The notes under the pieces: model-generated
What the model was told of the DNA's origin: nothing
Databases searched by the model: none
What the model saw: only the letters and a program-made list of their open reading frames with translations
Assembly (NCBI GenBank): GCA_004431415.1
Contig: QPMI01000243.1
Span: 44,649 to 108,648 of the forward strand
From: Cyanophora paradoxa
Lineage: Eukaryota > Glaucocystophyceae > Cyanophorales > Cyanophoraceae
DNA length: 64,000 bases
Direction of reading: 5' to 3'
Made by a program: the position numbers and the translations under genes
Shown: positions 11,002 to 23,345 of the stretch, piece after piece
Layout of the letters: each line of letters starts with the position of its first letter
Numbering within the stretch: position 1 is the first letter of the stretch

Positions 11002-11860
11002 ATGTCTCCGGACAACACGATCCGGGGGGCCGCTGAAAGCACTTCAACGAGGCCAAGACGCACCCCGACACGCTGGCCTCGGCCCTGACGCAGGCCATGC
11101 GTCTGTCTCAGCGGGATGCGGTGCGCACCATCTAGATCCACGTGCACGATCGCCTCGGGGTCGCTGTTCTGCATTTGACCATGCCGCGCTGCGCCATGCG
11201 CAGGTCCGTTCAATGTCGGCCGTGCTGATGCGCGGCCGCGGTCGGCGCATCATGACCCGCGAGAATTCGAACGAGACCCTGTGGACGGCGATGCAGGCGG
11301 AGACGCAGCAGTACGTGAAGACCGAGCTGGTGGCGGCGGTCGAGAGCGAGCCGCAGCACCACATCCGCAACAAGATCTGCGACACCCTCTCTGACCTCGC
11401 GGCGCTCGAGCTCGAACACGGTGCGCCCCCGCGCGTGCCGGGCCGGGCGGGACGCGTACGGGGCGGGGGCGGGCAGCCGAGTGTGCGGCGCGCAGGTGGG
11501 GACGTCGAGTGGCCGGAGCTGCTGCCGGTGATGTTCAACTGGACCAAGTCGCCGCGCGCGAAGCTGCGGGAGTCGGCGCTCTGCATCTTCGCGAACCTCG
11601 CGAACTCGATCGCGGAGAAGCTGCAGTCGATGATGGGCGCGCGTGATTCTCGTCATTCCGAAGATCTGAAGGCCACGCTTGCCGACTGTGTCCAGGACGT
11701 GCGCCGGGGCCCGCGCGCTCGCCCCGCCGCCCCGCCCCGCCGCGCGCCGACCCCGCGCAGGTGCTGCTGGCGGCGCTGCGGGCGACGGGCAATTTTCTCA
11801 CCTCCATCGAGGACGAGAACGCGGCCCTTCCGAAGTGTCGACCTCCTCTCGAAATTTACA
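11002..11860 (+). pseudogene. Importin-5/karyopherin-beta-like N-terminal fragment, frameshifted and truncated
   Basis: Importin-5-type karyopherins are about 1,100-residue HEAT-repeat nuclear import receptors. Here only about the first 200 residues are recognisable: MSPDNTIRGAAE (compare LSPDNVVRKQAEE), HFNEAKTHPDTLASAL, MSAVLMR, TLWTAMQAETQQYVKTELVA, RNKICDTLSDLAALELE, WPELLPVMFNW, LRESALCIFANLANSI and VLLAALRATGNFLTSIEDEN. Between GAAE and HFNEAK the frame shifts by one base at a short A run near 11036-11039. The GRGRRIMTRENS stretch replaces the usual LLRRLL region. Homology ends near 11845 and stops follow, with no further HEAT repeats downstream. I infer a pseudogene or very truncated duplicate; an assembly error could account for the frameshift but not the missing 80%. 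Confidence 0.65.
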
Positions 11861-12290
11861 TGATCTCCATCTGGCGGAGTTCTTCTACTGAGAATTCGTC
11901 TTTAATTTTCCCCCTTCTGACCGATCGTGCACGGATCCCGGCCCCCGTCGAAGGCCTCCCCTCCGCATTAGTTCCCCTCTATCCTTTTTTTTCTGGATCC
12001 TTGAATATTGGATCTGATGATCATGATCACGTACGCGTGTGCTGATAGTTTGATCGTGATCATGATCATGATCACATTCAGCTTAAGCCCTGCGCCGCGG
12101 CGCGTTAAAAATTACAGCCCTGCCCTTAAGCCTGCTTACATGCAAGCTCTCGAGAGCAAGCTTAGCTCGAGCTCGCTGATTGCAAGCCGGCAATCATGAA
12201 ATCTGGTATTGAACGTATACTGACTCATGATCATGGGGGGGGGGGGGGGGGGGGGGGAGAGGGAGGGGGAGTGTGTAGCCTGGGTTATAG
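11861..12290. repeat. Convergent spacer with TGATCATGATCA repeats and a poly-G tract
   Basis: Clusters of GATCATGATCA lie at about 12016-12033 and 12056-12074, forming palindromes and mutual inverted repeats. An uninterrupted G run of about 22 lies near 12235-12257, directly 3' of the GTPase-GSS gene. No gene is seen. Confidence 0.6.
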
Positions 12291-15200
12291 CTAGCTGGAG
12301 AAGAAAGGGGAGGCGAGGTACTCGTAGGGGGGGTAGCGGAGCTTGTCGAGGCCGTCGATGTGCGTCTGCATGCAGTGGCCGACGGGCTCGTTGACGAGGA
12401 CGCGGGACTCGTCGACGAGGAAGGCGGAGAAGAGGGAGAGGGCGAAGAGGGCATCCAGGTTCGCGTAGGCCCCGGCGCGCAGGACGAGCGAGCGCGCCGC
12501 GGGGCTCTGCAGCCGCTCCACGAGGAGGTACGTCGCGAGCTCCTCGGGCGGCGCGTTCTGCAGCGTCGTCGCCATCTGGCGCCCGAGCTGCTGCGAGCCG
12601 TCCTCCTCCTCGTAGTACGTCGTGAGGGCGAACTTGGAGGGGTGCTTGACGGCGCGGGCCACCTGGGCGCCGTTCTCGTGGCCGGCCTGGAGGGACCAGC
12701 GCCCGAGGACGGCCTTGCGGAGGCGCTTGGCGCGCGTCGGGTCGGCGACGAAGCGCTCGAGGACGCCGGGCTGGTTGAGGAGCACGTAGTGCATCCAGCG
12801 CGAGCCGAGCAACTGCAGGCCCACCGGCGGGCCCTTGACCGCCGCGCTGCACTCGAGCGCCGTGCGGACCTCCCACTCGCGCTGCGTGGGGTAGTCGTCG
12901 GGGTGGTGCCCCCCGCGGAAGAGGACGACGGCGACGTGGCGGCCGGCGACGCGGAGCTCGCCCCCGGCCGGCTCGACGCGGAGCTCCTCGGGGGCGGCGG
13001 CGAGGGCCTGGAGGGAGCGGCGGACGCAGGGGAGGCGGTACTGCTCCCAGAGGAGGAACTCGAGCCAGCGCTCGTCCACCTCGTCGTGGGGGCCCCCGGG
13101 CACCACCATCAGGACCGCCGTCTGGGGCGTCCAGTGCTGCTTCGCCGGGGCCTCCTCGCCGGCGGCGCGGGCCCTCGCGGCGGGGGGCACGAGCCCGCGC
13201 TGCTCCTCGTAGAGCCGCGCCGCCCGCGCGACCGCCGCGGGGACGTTCACCAGCAGCGGGTTCGGCGGCATCACGACCCCCGCGTACGCCTCCACCCCCG
13301 TCCGCTGGATCACGTGCCTGCGCCCCGCCCCGTGAGCGCGGGAGGCAGAGGGACGGGGGCGGGGCGGGGCGGGGCCGCACTGGTGCATGAGGGTGGCGAG
13401 GCCGGAGAGGGCGAGGGGCGTGCCGTACGTCGAGGCGTGCTTGACGCACTTCACGGCGGGGCCCTGGGCGCGGCTGGTGTCGACGAGGAAGTCGAAGCGG
13501 TGGAGGGCGAGGGCGACGGGCTGCCGCGGCGCCTCGTCCGCGTAGGCGGCGCGGTAGACGCCGAGCAGGCCCGCCACGAACGAGTCGACCATGGCGTAGC
13601 CCTCGAGCTGCGAGGTGACGAAGTCGAAGTCCCGCGAGGCGCGCCAGAGGAGGAGCGCCAGGTCGGGGGCCACGCCCCGCGCCGCCGCGTAGCCGGCCTG
13701 CGGGAATGGCTGCGGGAGCACGGAGACGGCGGCGTGCATGGCGTGGCCCCAGGGCCCCGGCACGTCGCGCCCGGGCCCCGTGCCGGCGCCGAGCGAGGCG
13801 GCGGCGGTGGCGCCGCTGGAGAGGAGGCCGTGGTGGAGCATCCACTGCGCCGCCGTGTCCGCGAGGGACGCCGCGAGCCGCGGCGGCACGTGCCGCGCGA
13901 AGTGCACGGCCGCCTCGTAGGCGGGGAGGATCCAGGGCCCGCCGGCGGGGTCGGCGGGGGCGGCGCCGAGGCGGGCGAGGGTGCGCTCGCCGAGGGCGGA
14001 GGAGGCGCGCTCGTCGCGGACGGCCTTCAGCGCGCGGAAGCCGCGCTCGATGCGCTCGGCGAGGGCCACGCGGTCCTCGGCCGCCCGCTTCGCCGCGGCG
14101 AGGAGCTCCTGCATGCGCGCCGCGACGCGCTGGCGCTCCTCGGCGACGTCGGCCTCGAGGCGCTGCTGCTGCCGCCGCATCGTCCCCAGCAGCGCCTCGT
14201 ACTCCTCGCGGAGGGCGGCGAGGCGGCGGCCCTCCTCCTTCCTCACCTCCAGCTCCACGTCCACGAGGCGGCGCTCCAGCTCGGCCTTGGCGGCCTCCGC
14301 CTCCGCCAGCTGCCGCTCCACCTGGCTCCGCTTCAGCCGGCTCACGGCGACGACCTGCACCCAGCGCTCCATGTTCCGCACGCTCGCCGCCGTCAGCCGC
14401 GCCTCCTCCGCCTCCCGCACCGCCCCCTCCCCCTCCCCCGCCTTCCACGCCCCCGCCGGGGCCGGGGCGGGGGCCTTGGGGGCCGCGGGGGCGGCGCGGG
14501 GTGCCGGGGGCGGGGCGGCGCGGGCGCGGGACTCGGCGAGCTGGCGGGCCTTGCCCTCGAGCTCGGCCGTGGTGCGCGAGAGGGCGCCCTCCAGCGCCGA
14601 GAGCTCGTCCCGCTTCGCCGCGAGCTCCTTCTTGGTCATGCGGAGGACCTCGTCCTGGTCGGCGAGGCGCGCGGAGAGGGCGGCGACCTTCGCCTGCAGC
14701 TCCGCCTGCGCCCGCGCCGCCTCCTCCGTGAGCACCCGCAGCCGCCGCACCTGCCCGGGGGGGTCAGGGGATGGGGGCGGGGGCGGCGCGGGAGGACGGG
14801 GCCGGCTCGCCTCGTAGCTCTCGGCCTCGGAAGTGGCGGGGGCGGGGCGGTCGGCGGGGGCGGGGGCGGCGGGGGGGACGACGCCGGAGCGGAGCTGGTC
14901 GATTTTGAGGGCGTAGACCTGGGCGTGGGTGCGGAGCTGGCCCTCCTTGGCGTCCAGCGCGTGCACCCGCGCGAACAGCGCCTGCAGCTCCGAGAGGGCC
15001 CCCTCCTCGGGGCCCCCGCCCCCCTCGCCCCGCCCCTCCGGCCCGCCCTCGGAGAAGCGCGCGCTCCACGCGAGGAGGTCCTTGCGGAGGGCGCGCTTGA
15101 TCGCCAGCACGCCCCGCAGCTCCTCCTCCGCCCCCGCCAGCAGCCGCTGGAGCGCCGGCACCTCCCACGGCGAGCTCGCCATCAGGCCCTCCACCGTCGG

Positions 15201-16940
15201 GCCCTCCTCCTCCCCCGCCCCCGCCCCCGACGCCGCTGCCGCCGGGGCGCCCTCGCCGTCGCCGCGGCTGGCGGGGCGCGGGGCCGGCTCGTCGCGCTGG
15301 GCGGCGTCGGCGAAGGCGGCGAGGGCGGAGCGGAGGGCGTCGACGCGGGACTGGAGCTCGGCGCGCTCGCGGGCGGCGCCCTCGCGCAGCTTGCCCCCCG
15401 CCTCGCGCTCGAGGGCGAGCTCCTCCTCGGCCGCCGTGAGCCGCCGCGCCAGCCGCTCCTTCTCCGCCTCCGCCTCCTCCCCGGCCTTCTGCAGCGCCTC
15501 CATCCGCCCCGCGCCGCCCCCAGCTCCGCCTCCGCCCGCGCCGCCCGCGCCGCCTCGGCCTCGGCGGCGGCGAGGCCGCCGACGCCGCCGGCGCGCGCCT
15601 CGAGGAGCTCGCGGGCGGCCGCGTCGGAGCGCTCCTGGAGGGCGCCAGCTCCTCCCGCAGCGCGGCGGCCTCGGCGCGGGCGGCGCGCTCGGCGGCGGCG
15701 GCCTGGCGGGCGGCGTGGGCGGCGTCGGCGGCCTCCTCGAGGGCGGCGGCGAGCTTCTCCTGGAGGCCCTCGACCTCCTCGACGAGGGCCCCGATCTCCG
15801 CCTCGAACGCCTCCTTCGTCTTCCGCTCCGCCGCCTTCGCCCGCTTCGGCAGCTCCCGCGCCAGCGCCGCCGACGTCGCCACGTCCTGCAGCGCCCCCTG
15901 CAGGTCGAACTCCGCGGTGCGGGCGACGAGCGCCTCGAGGCGCGCCGCCTCGGCGGCCGCCGCCTTGCGCAGCGCCGCGTAGCGCCGCGCGGGGCCCTCC
16001 TTGGCCTCCCGCAGCAGCTCGTCGATCACCACCTGGGCCGCCTTGTCCCGCCCCGCCTTCTTCTTCAGGAAGCGGTAGTTGCCCCGCACCGTCTCGATCA
16101 GCCACACCAGCCCTGCGCGCCGCCTCGGCCGGGGCCGCGCCGCCAGCGGGCGGGGCCGGGCGGAGGGGTGCGCGCACCCTCGCCGATGCGGGGGTCGGGG
16201 CGGTAGTTCTTGTTGGAGGGCGCGTCGGAGGCGCGGGCGACGGCCTCGGTGCCCATCACGCGGTAAACGAGGCCCTCGCGCATCTGCGAGACCCCCAGCC
16301 GCTGCTCGATCTCCTCCGGCGTCAACGCCCCCGGCACGTCCTGCTTCGAGCAGAATCTGCACCACCCGCCGTCAGCGCGCCCCGCCGCCCGGCCGCCACG
16401 CCTCGCCGCACATGACGAAGGGCTTGGCCTGCGTGCGGGGCTCCCGGACGAGCTTGAGGAGGAGGCGGCGGTTCTTCTGCAGGTTCGCCTCATCGCTCGA
16501 GTCCACCACGAAAATGAAGCAGTAGCACTGCGCCGCTGGCGTCAGAGGGCGGAGGGGCAGCTGGCGGCCGCCGCCGCACGTCGATGAGGTAGTTGGCCCA
16601 GACGCTGGGCTCGATCTTGTAGTTGTGGCCTATCTCGAAGGAGGCCGTGGTGTAGCTAACGGGCTCTCCGTCGCACAGCACAGTCTCTGGCCGCTCTGCG
16701 CCGCGGGCGCTCAGGGAGGACTCGGACCCAGAACAGCCGCCCCGCTCACCCTTAACGAGCTGGCCGCAGGAGAACTTCAGCGCTGGCAGAAGCGACCGCT
16801 TGCCGCTGCCGATGCATCCCACCTGCGCCCGGGCGCTCAGCTATGCGGCTCGACCGCCGAGCCTCCGCGACACGCACCAGAGCGATGGGCAGCCAGGTGG
16901 GTCGCGCCACTGGCGCATCTGGTCTGGCCTCGGCAGCCAT
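12291..16940 (-). CDS. ARL13-like GTPase fused through coiled coil to degenerate glutathione-synthetase domain
   Basis: From 16940, exon joins give MAAEARPDAPVARPTWLP then a divergent P-loop (VGCIGSGKRSLL), a modified switch II (FEIGHNYKIEPSVW), CFIFVVDSSDE, the G4-like IFCSKQDVPGAL and EGLVWLIETVRGNYRFLK. This order and spacing matches ARL13 ciliary GTPases. A coiled coil of several hundred residues follows (about 16080-14000). The C-terminal 500 residues match eukaryotic glutathione synthetase: LALHRFDFLVD, GRHVAVVLFRGGHHPDDY, REWEVRTALECSAAVKGP, PSKFALTTYYEEEDGSQQ and VLVNEPVGHCMQT. The GSS magnesium ligands and Gly-rich ATP loop are not conserved, so catalysis is unlikely. The 3' part is one open frame from 15503 apart from a small intron (about 13382-13320). 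Two single-base frame changes occur in the coiled coil (about 15650 and 15508); these may be sequencing errors or mark a gene boundary. Confidence 0.65.
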
Positions 16941-17116
16941 GCCGGGCCCGCTGCTCGCTGCCGTCGTTGCTGGTGTGTTGCGCTTATTTTGCTTTTGGGG
17001 GGTGGGGTCGCAACGGGGTACAGTGCAAACTCTGCGCTGTCCGAGCCCCGAGATCTGTGTCGATCAATACGGGCCTCTCGAAACGCGCCTGCGATGCAAC
17101 GCTAGCCGTTGCGAGG

Positions 17117-20100
17117 ATGCCGGCCCAAGAGCAACTCATCTTGAGGCTACTGCTGGACGCCTGGCAGTCCAGGCGCTCGCCGAAAGCATGGGAGAAGAGA
17201 TGCCGTGCGCTCCTCGCGTCCGGCGGTGCGTTGGAGGAGGAGCTGAACGGGGCCCTCCAAGGTACCACCGCCTCCGAACGTCGCCGCCCCTCGTGGACGC
17301 GCTGACACGCGCCGGTAGATATACTACTACAACAGCTGCTGTGCGGGGCGCATCCGAGCCCACAGATCCAGTCCTACCTGCGCTACGGGCTCCATTCCGG
17401 CCTTATCTCAGTGCCGGCGTTCGTGGAGCGCGTGTGCAATGGTTCGTGTGCCCAGGCGGTTGTGTGCTGCTGCGTATTGGCTGACCGCTCCCTGCAGTGG
17501 AGCGGTGGCGCAAAGCGCTCCTCGACCCGCGAAGGCCCCTGCACTTCAACTTCGTCCTGCAGCTCCTTGAGGAGTTCCTCCCGAAGCTGCCGGCGTCGGC
17601 CCGCGGGCCGGGTGCGCTGGACCGCGCCAGGACAGCGCCTCTGCCCCGCAGAACCTCTTTCCCGCAGACCAGCGGATCACGACGGAGCGCGCGCTGCGCG
17701 TCGCTGCGGTGATGCTGGAGGCGTGCGTCGCGCTCGCCGAGGGTGTCGCAGAGGCGAAGGACGGCACACCGTGCGCCCCGCCGCCGCCGCCGCCCCCTGC
17801 GCCCCCGCCGACGTTCCTGCGCAGGGGCGACGCGGACCGGCGCTGCAACAGCCTGCTCGAGAAGCTGCTGTCTGATCCGTCCGCGGCGTCGCTCATTGCC
17901 GTCGCGAGCCGCGAGCTGCCGGGTGCGCGCTGCGCGTGGCCGCGGGGAGGCGCGACGGGCCGACCGGGGACGGCAGACGCGTGGGAGCGGTTCCAGCGCG
18001 CACGGAGGAGGGCGGCGGGCGATTCGAAAGGCCCTGCGCAGGAATTGCCCTCGGTGTGGCCGGCGTCGGCGATGTGGCGGCTGGCGGGGCCGGAGGCGGG
18101 GATCAGCGGGCACGCGCACAGCCTGGCGGCGGTGGATTGGATGCTGGCGAGCCTGGCGAGCGGCGAGGCGTGCGTGGCGGCGTGGCTCGGACCCGAGGAG
18201 CGCCTCGAGCGCGTCGAGGCCGCCTGCAGCGTCCGCGGCTGGCTCGCCCACGGGCCCCAGGCTGCCCTCGCCCTCTGGACCGCCGCCCTGCGCCTCGCGC
18301 CCCGTCCGGGTTCCGACCCCGAGGCCCCGCCCTGGCCCCGCCGCAGCCTCCTCCTCTCCGTGGTGCGTGTCCCGGCGCCGGCTCCCCGCGCCCCGCGCCA
18401 ACTGCCGTGCAGGTGCCGGCGATGGTGCGGGGGCTGCGGGAGCGGTGGCCCCGCGGGGCGGCCGCCCCTCACGCTGAGCGGGCCCTCGAGGGGGCCCTCC
18501 ACGCCCTTGGCCTCGCGTGCGCGCGCCCCCACCCCGCCCCCACCCCCCGCCCCTGAGCGAGGGCGGCGCAGCGGCACGCCGCTCGCCGGCGAGGTGGTGG
18601 CGCACGGGCTGCGCGCGGGGCCCTCCGCCGCGAGCTGCTGCCGGCCTCGCTGCTCGAGCCCGAGCCGCGGGCCCCCGAGGAGGCCGGCCTCGAGCAGGCC
18701 CGCGCCCGCCTCCGCTCCGACGACCCCGCCGAGCGCGCCGCCGGCCTCGCCGAGGCGCTCGAGGCCGCCGCCGGCTCGCCGGCCGCGCCCCCGCGCGTGG
18801 CGCACCAGGCGGCGGCGGCGCGGCTGGTGGCGGACGCGTGCGACCCCGCGTGGCACGGCGGCGACGCGGGGCGCGCGGCGGCGGCCGCGGGGGCCCTCGT
18901 CGCCGCCCAGGGCGCCCTCGCGGCGGTCGCCCTGCACGGGCTGCTGCGGCCCCTCGCCGCGGGGCTCGCGCGCGCCGCCGAGTCGGCGGCCGAGGGGCCC
19001 GACCTCACCGCCGCCTTCGGCGCCCTCGTCGGCGTCCTCGAGCGCACCCTCCCCGCCGCCGCCGCCGGCGACACCAACCCGCCCGAGGCCGAGGCCGCCG
19101 CCGCCGCCATCGAGGCGGCGGGGCGCCCCGCGCTGCCCGGTGGTACCGCGCCTGGCGCAGGGGCGGGGTCGACGCGCTCGGGCCCCTCTCCGCGGAGGCC
19201 ACCGGGCCTCGCCGAGCGCCGACGGGGCGGCCGCCGCGGCCAAGGCCGAGGTGATCGTGCTCGACGGGGACACGCCCACGGCCTCCCCGCCCGCCGCCGA
19301 GGCGCCCGCCGCCGACCTCGCCGCCCCGCCGCCGACGCCGCCGCCGAAGCACGTGCGCCGCCCTGCGGTCCGCCCCCGCCATCCGCCCCCCGCCTGACGC
19401 GGCTCGGGCGGGGGCGCGCAGCCAAGTCGCCGACGGAGCTGCCGCTGATGGGGGACGCGGAGGGCCTTCTGGCGGGCGTGGGGCCCCGGGGCCGCCCCCT
19501 TGGGCGACCCCGCCGCCCTCGCCCTCCAGCTCGCGGCCGCCCTCGGCTTCCCGCCCCGGGCCCGGCGGCGCGCTCCTCGCCGGCGCCCCTCGCCGGCTCG
19601 AAGCGCAAGCGCGAGGAGGAGGCGGCCGAGGCCGCTCCGCTCGACGAGGCCTTCGCGCCCGCCGTGCCCCTCCCCGACCGCATCGCCGCCTTCCTCTCGT
19701 GCGTGCACCCCCCTCCCGCCCCGCCCCGCGCCCCGAGCCGGCCCGCAGCCGCCACGGCGCCTTCTCGCTCCTCGAGGTCCTGGGGGCGCCCTGCGGCGCG
19801 CCGGCTCGGGGCCCGACCCGGGCCCCCTCCCGGCGGCGCTCGCCGCGCTGCTCGCGGCGGCGCCGCTCGCCGGCCACGCCGCCGCCCGCTGGGCCGCCGC
19901 CCAGCTCCGCCTCCGCCCCGCCGCCTGGCCCCGCGTCCCCTCCCCAGCGTGCGCCCTGCCGCCGCCCTCTCTCCCGCGCCCCCCGACGCCGCCCGCAGAG
20001 ACCGCTCCTCCTCGGTTCCCCTGCCCTCGCCGTGGCCGCCGCCGTCGCCCTCGCCCTCAGCGAGGGCCCCGCTCCCGTGCGCCCTGCTTCCCCCTTCCTC

Positions 20101-21205
20101 TCGCCTGCGAACCGACGCGTCGCCCCCCGCAGGCCCTCTACGCCGCGGCCCCGGCGCTGCGCCTCGCCGCGGCGGCGGCCGCCGCCACGCCGGACCGCGG
20201 GCCGGCCGAGGCCGCCGCCTGCACCGTCCTCGCCGCCGCCTTCGCCCGCTGTGCGCCGCCCTCCTCTTTGGTTTTGCTCGCTCTGACCCGCCCCGCAGCC
20301 TCCCTGCCGCCGCCCCCGCCTCCCATTTCTCCTCCACTGGCGGCGGCGGCGCTGCGGGCCGGACTGGCGGCGCTGATGCAGGGCCCCGGGACCGCCAGCC
20401 CCGCGGATGCCGCCGCCGCCTCGGCGCCCTCCTTCAGCACCCCCTTCGCCCCCGTGCCCTTCGGGGTCCCCACCGCGGATGCATGGGGCTCGGGCCTGGC
20501 GGCGCCCTTCGCGGCCACGCCGGAGGCCTTGCGGGCGGCGATGGAGGCGGCGGGCGGGGCGCGGCCGCTGGCGGCGGCGGCCCTCGCGGCGGTGGTGCAG
20601 GGGGCGGGGGAGGCGGCGGACGGGGCGGCGCTCGCCCGGGCCGCGGACCTCGCGGGCGCGCTGCTCGCCGACCTCGCCGGGGGCGCGCACGGCGCCGCCC
20701 GCCTCGTCGCCGGCCCCGCCCTCGCCGAGGCCCTCGAGGCGGCCGGGTGCCTGCGGGCGCCGTCGGCGGCCGCGGCGGCGGGGCGCGGGGGCGGGGGGCG
20801 GCGGGGCTGGCGCACGCGTGCGTGGCGTACGCGGCGGCGCTGCTCTCGTGCCCGGGGCCGCCCGTCGGGGGCCAGGTCGCCCGCTCCACCGCCCTCCTCG
20901 CCGCCGAGCTCCTCGAGGGCCGCCACGCCGCCCCCGCCACCTCCCCCGACGGCGCCCCGCCCGCGCCCCCCCGCCCCCGCCGCCGCCGCCTTCTCCCTCG
21001 CCTTCGCCGCCTACGCCGGGCCCTCGCCCGGCGCCTCGGCCTGGCGCCGCCCTTCGGCGCCGGGCCCGTGCGGGGGCGCCTGGCCGGCGCCCTCGCCGAC
21101 GCCGGCGCCACGGCGGCGGCCCTCTCCCTTCTCGACCCCGCCAGCGAGAATGAGCGCCCGCTCCTCGCCGCCCTCGCCTGCCGCGTCGCCGAGCCACCCA
21201 GGTAG
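17117..21205 (+). CDS. Large helical-repeat protein, possibly a Mediator tail subunit (MED24/MED5-like)
   Basis: The start at 17117 gives MPAQEQLILRLLLDAWQSRR. Exons then read ILLQQLLCGAHPSPQIQSYL, RYGLHSGLISVPAFVE and RWRKALLDPRRPLHFNFVLQ. The LLEQ..IGPSPNP..LSYLKY pattern of MED24 resembles this, but the match is short and from memory. Downstream is Ala/Leu-rich helix in many exons, a basic KRKREEE segment near 19610, and a final exon ending LACRVAEPPR-stop at 21205. No catalytic motif or membrane segment is seen. A nuclear scaffold role is inferred. Alternatives are any HEAT- or ARM-like helical protein. Many introns have GTGCG donors, and the exon map after 18360 is only approximate. Confidence 0.4.
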
Positions 21206-21228
21206 CGTAGCGAATTCGATACCTTCTG

Positions 21229-21629
21229 CTGGGCCGTTTCTCGCTGTCGCCAAAATGTATGGCGGCCTTGCGCGTAAGGCCTTACGTAGCGCTTACGAAT
21301 TAAGCTACGTAGCACGATGTTAAGGAAAAGATAATTTCGTAACGGAGTGTAAGCAATTTTGCTTACGCGCGGAACCCTAATTTGAAGATTAAGGTTCCGC
21401 GCGTAAGCTACAGCCGTAAGCTACGCGTTACGCGAGCAGCCTGGCAGCCAATCGCGGCGCTGGGAGCTCCGGGGCTACGCGGTTAATTCCTCAGCCGCGT
21501 AAGCTACACGCAAGCTTGAGCTGCACGCAAGCTCCGAACTTCCGATCTTGCCTCTAGCGGTTTTTCAATATCTCGCTAGGCGTCTTTAATTTTCGCTACG
21601 TAGTGCCGCGACAGCGAGAAACGGCCCAG
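21229..21629. mobile_element. MITE-like element with 21-bp terminal inverted repeats
   Basis: The left end (from 21229, CTGGGCCGTTTCTCGCTGTC plus G) is repeated exactly in inverted orientation at 21609-21629, giving a 401-bp element. The interior is lower in GC than its surroundings. It contains a strong hairpin at 21361-21408 (arms GCTTACGCGCGGAACC, loop near TTTGAAG) and a palindrome CGTAAGGCCTTACG near 21274. No open frame of useful size is present, which fits a non-autonomous transposon. No clear target-site duplication longer than 2 bp was found. Confidence 0.65.
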
Positions 21630-21833
21630 TGCTCGGCGCCCTCTTTGAATTCGGAAGTTCCACCCTACGCATACTGTACGACAATACAAAAGCGACACAA
21701 AGAACGCGCACTAGCTAGATAGCTAGCTATAGCTATAGGCGCGTAACGTTTTGACTGGACTGAGTAACAGCCCGGGTACCGATACGGCCCGACTACCCGG
21801 GGGTACCGTCAGTCTGTTCGCAGATCGTTCGCA

Positions 21834-23345
<1,512 letters not shown>

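Noticed and set aside
12360-16415. Plus-strand open reading frame of about 1,350 codons opposite the GTPase-GSS gene
   Set aside because: It mirrors the GC-rich coiled coil and GSS exons, has Gly/Arg/Leu-biased translation and no domain; it is the antisense shadow of a GC-rich gene.
17546-20340. Minus-strand open frames of 600-700 codons opposite the Mediator-like gene
   Set aside because: Composition is Arg/Gly/Ala-rich low complexity without conserved motifs. The plus strand shows exon-like boundaries and a plausible start and stop.
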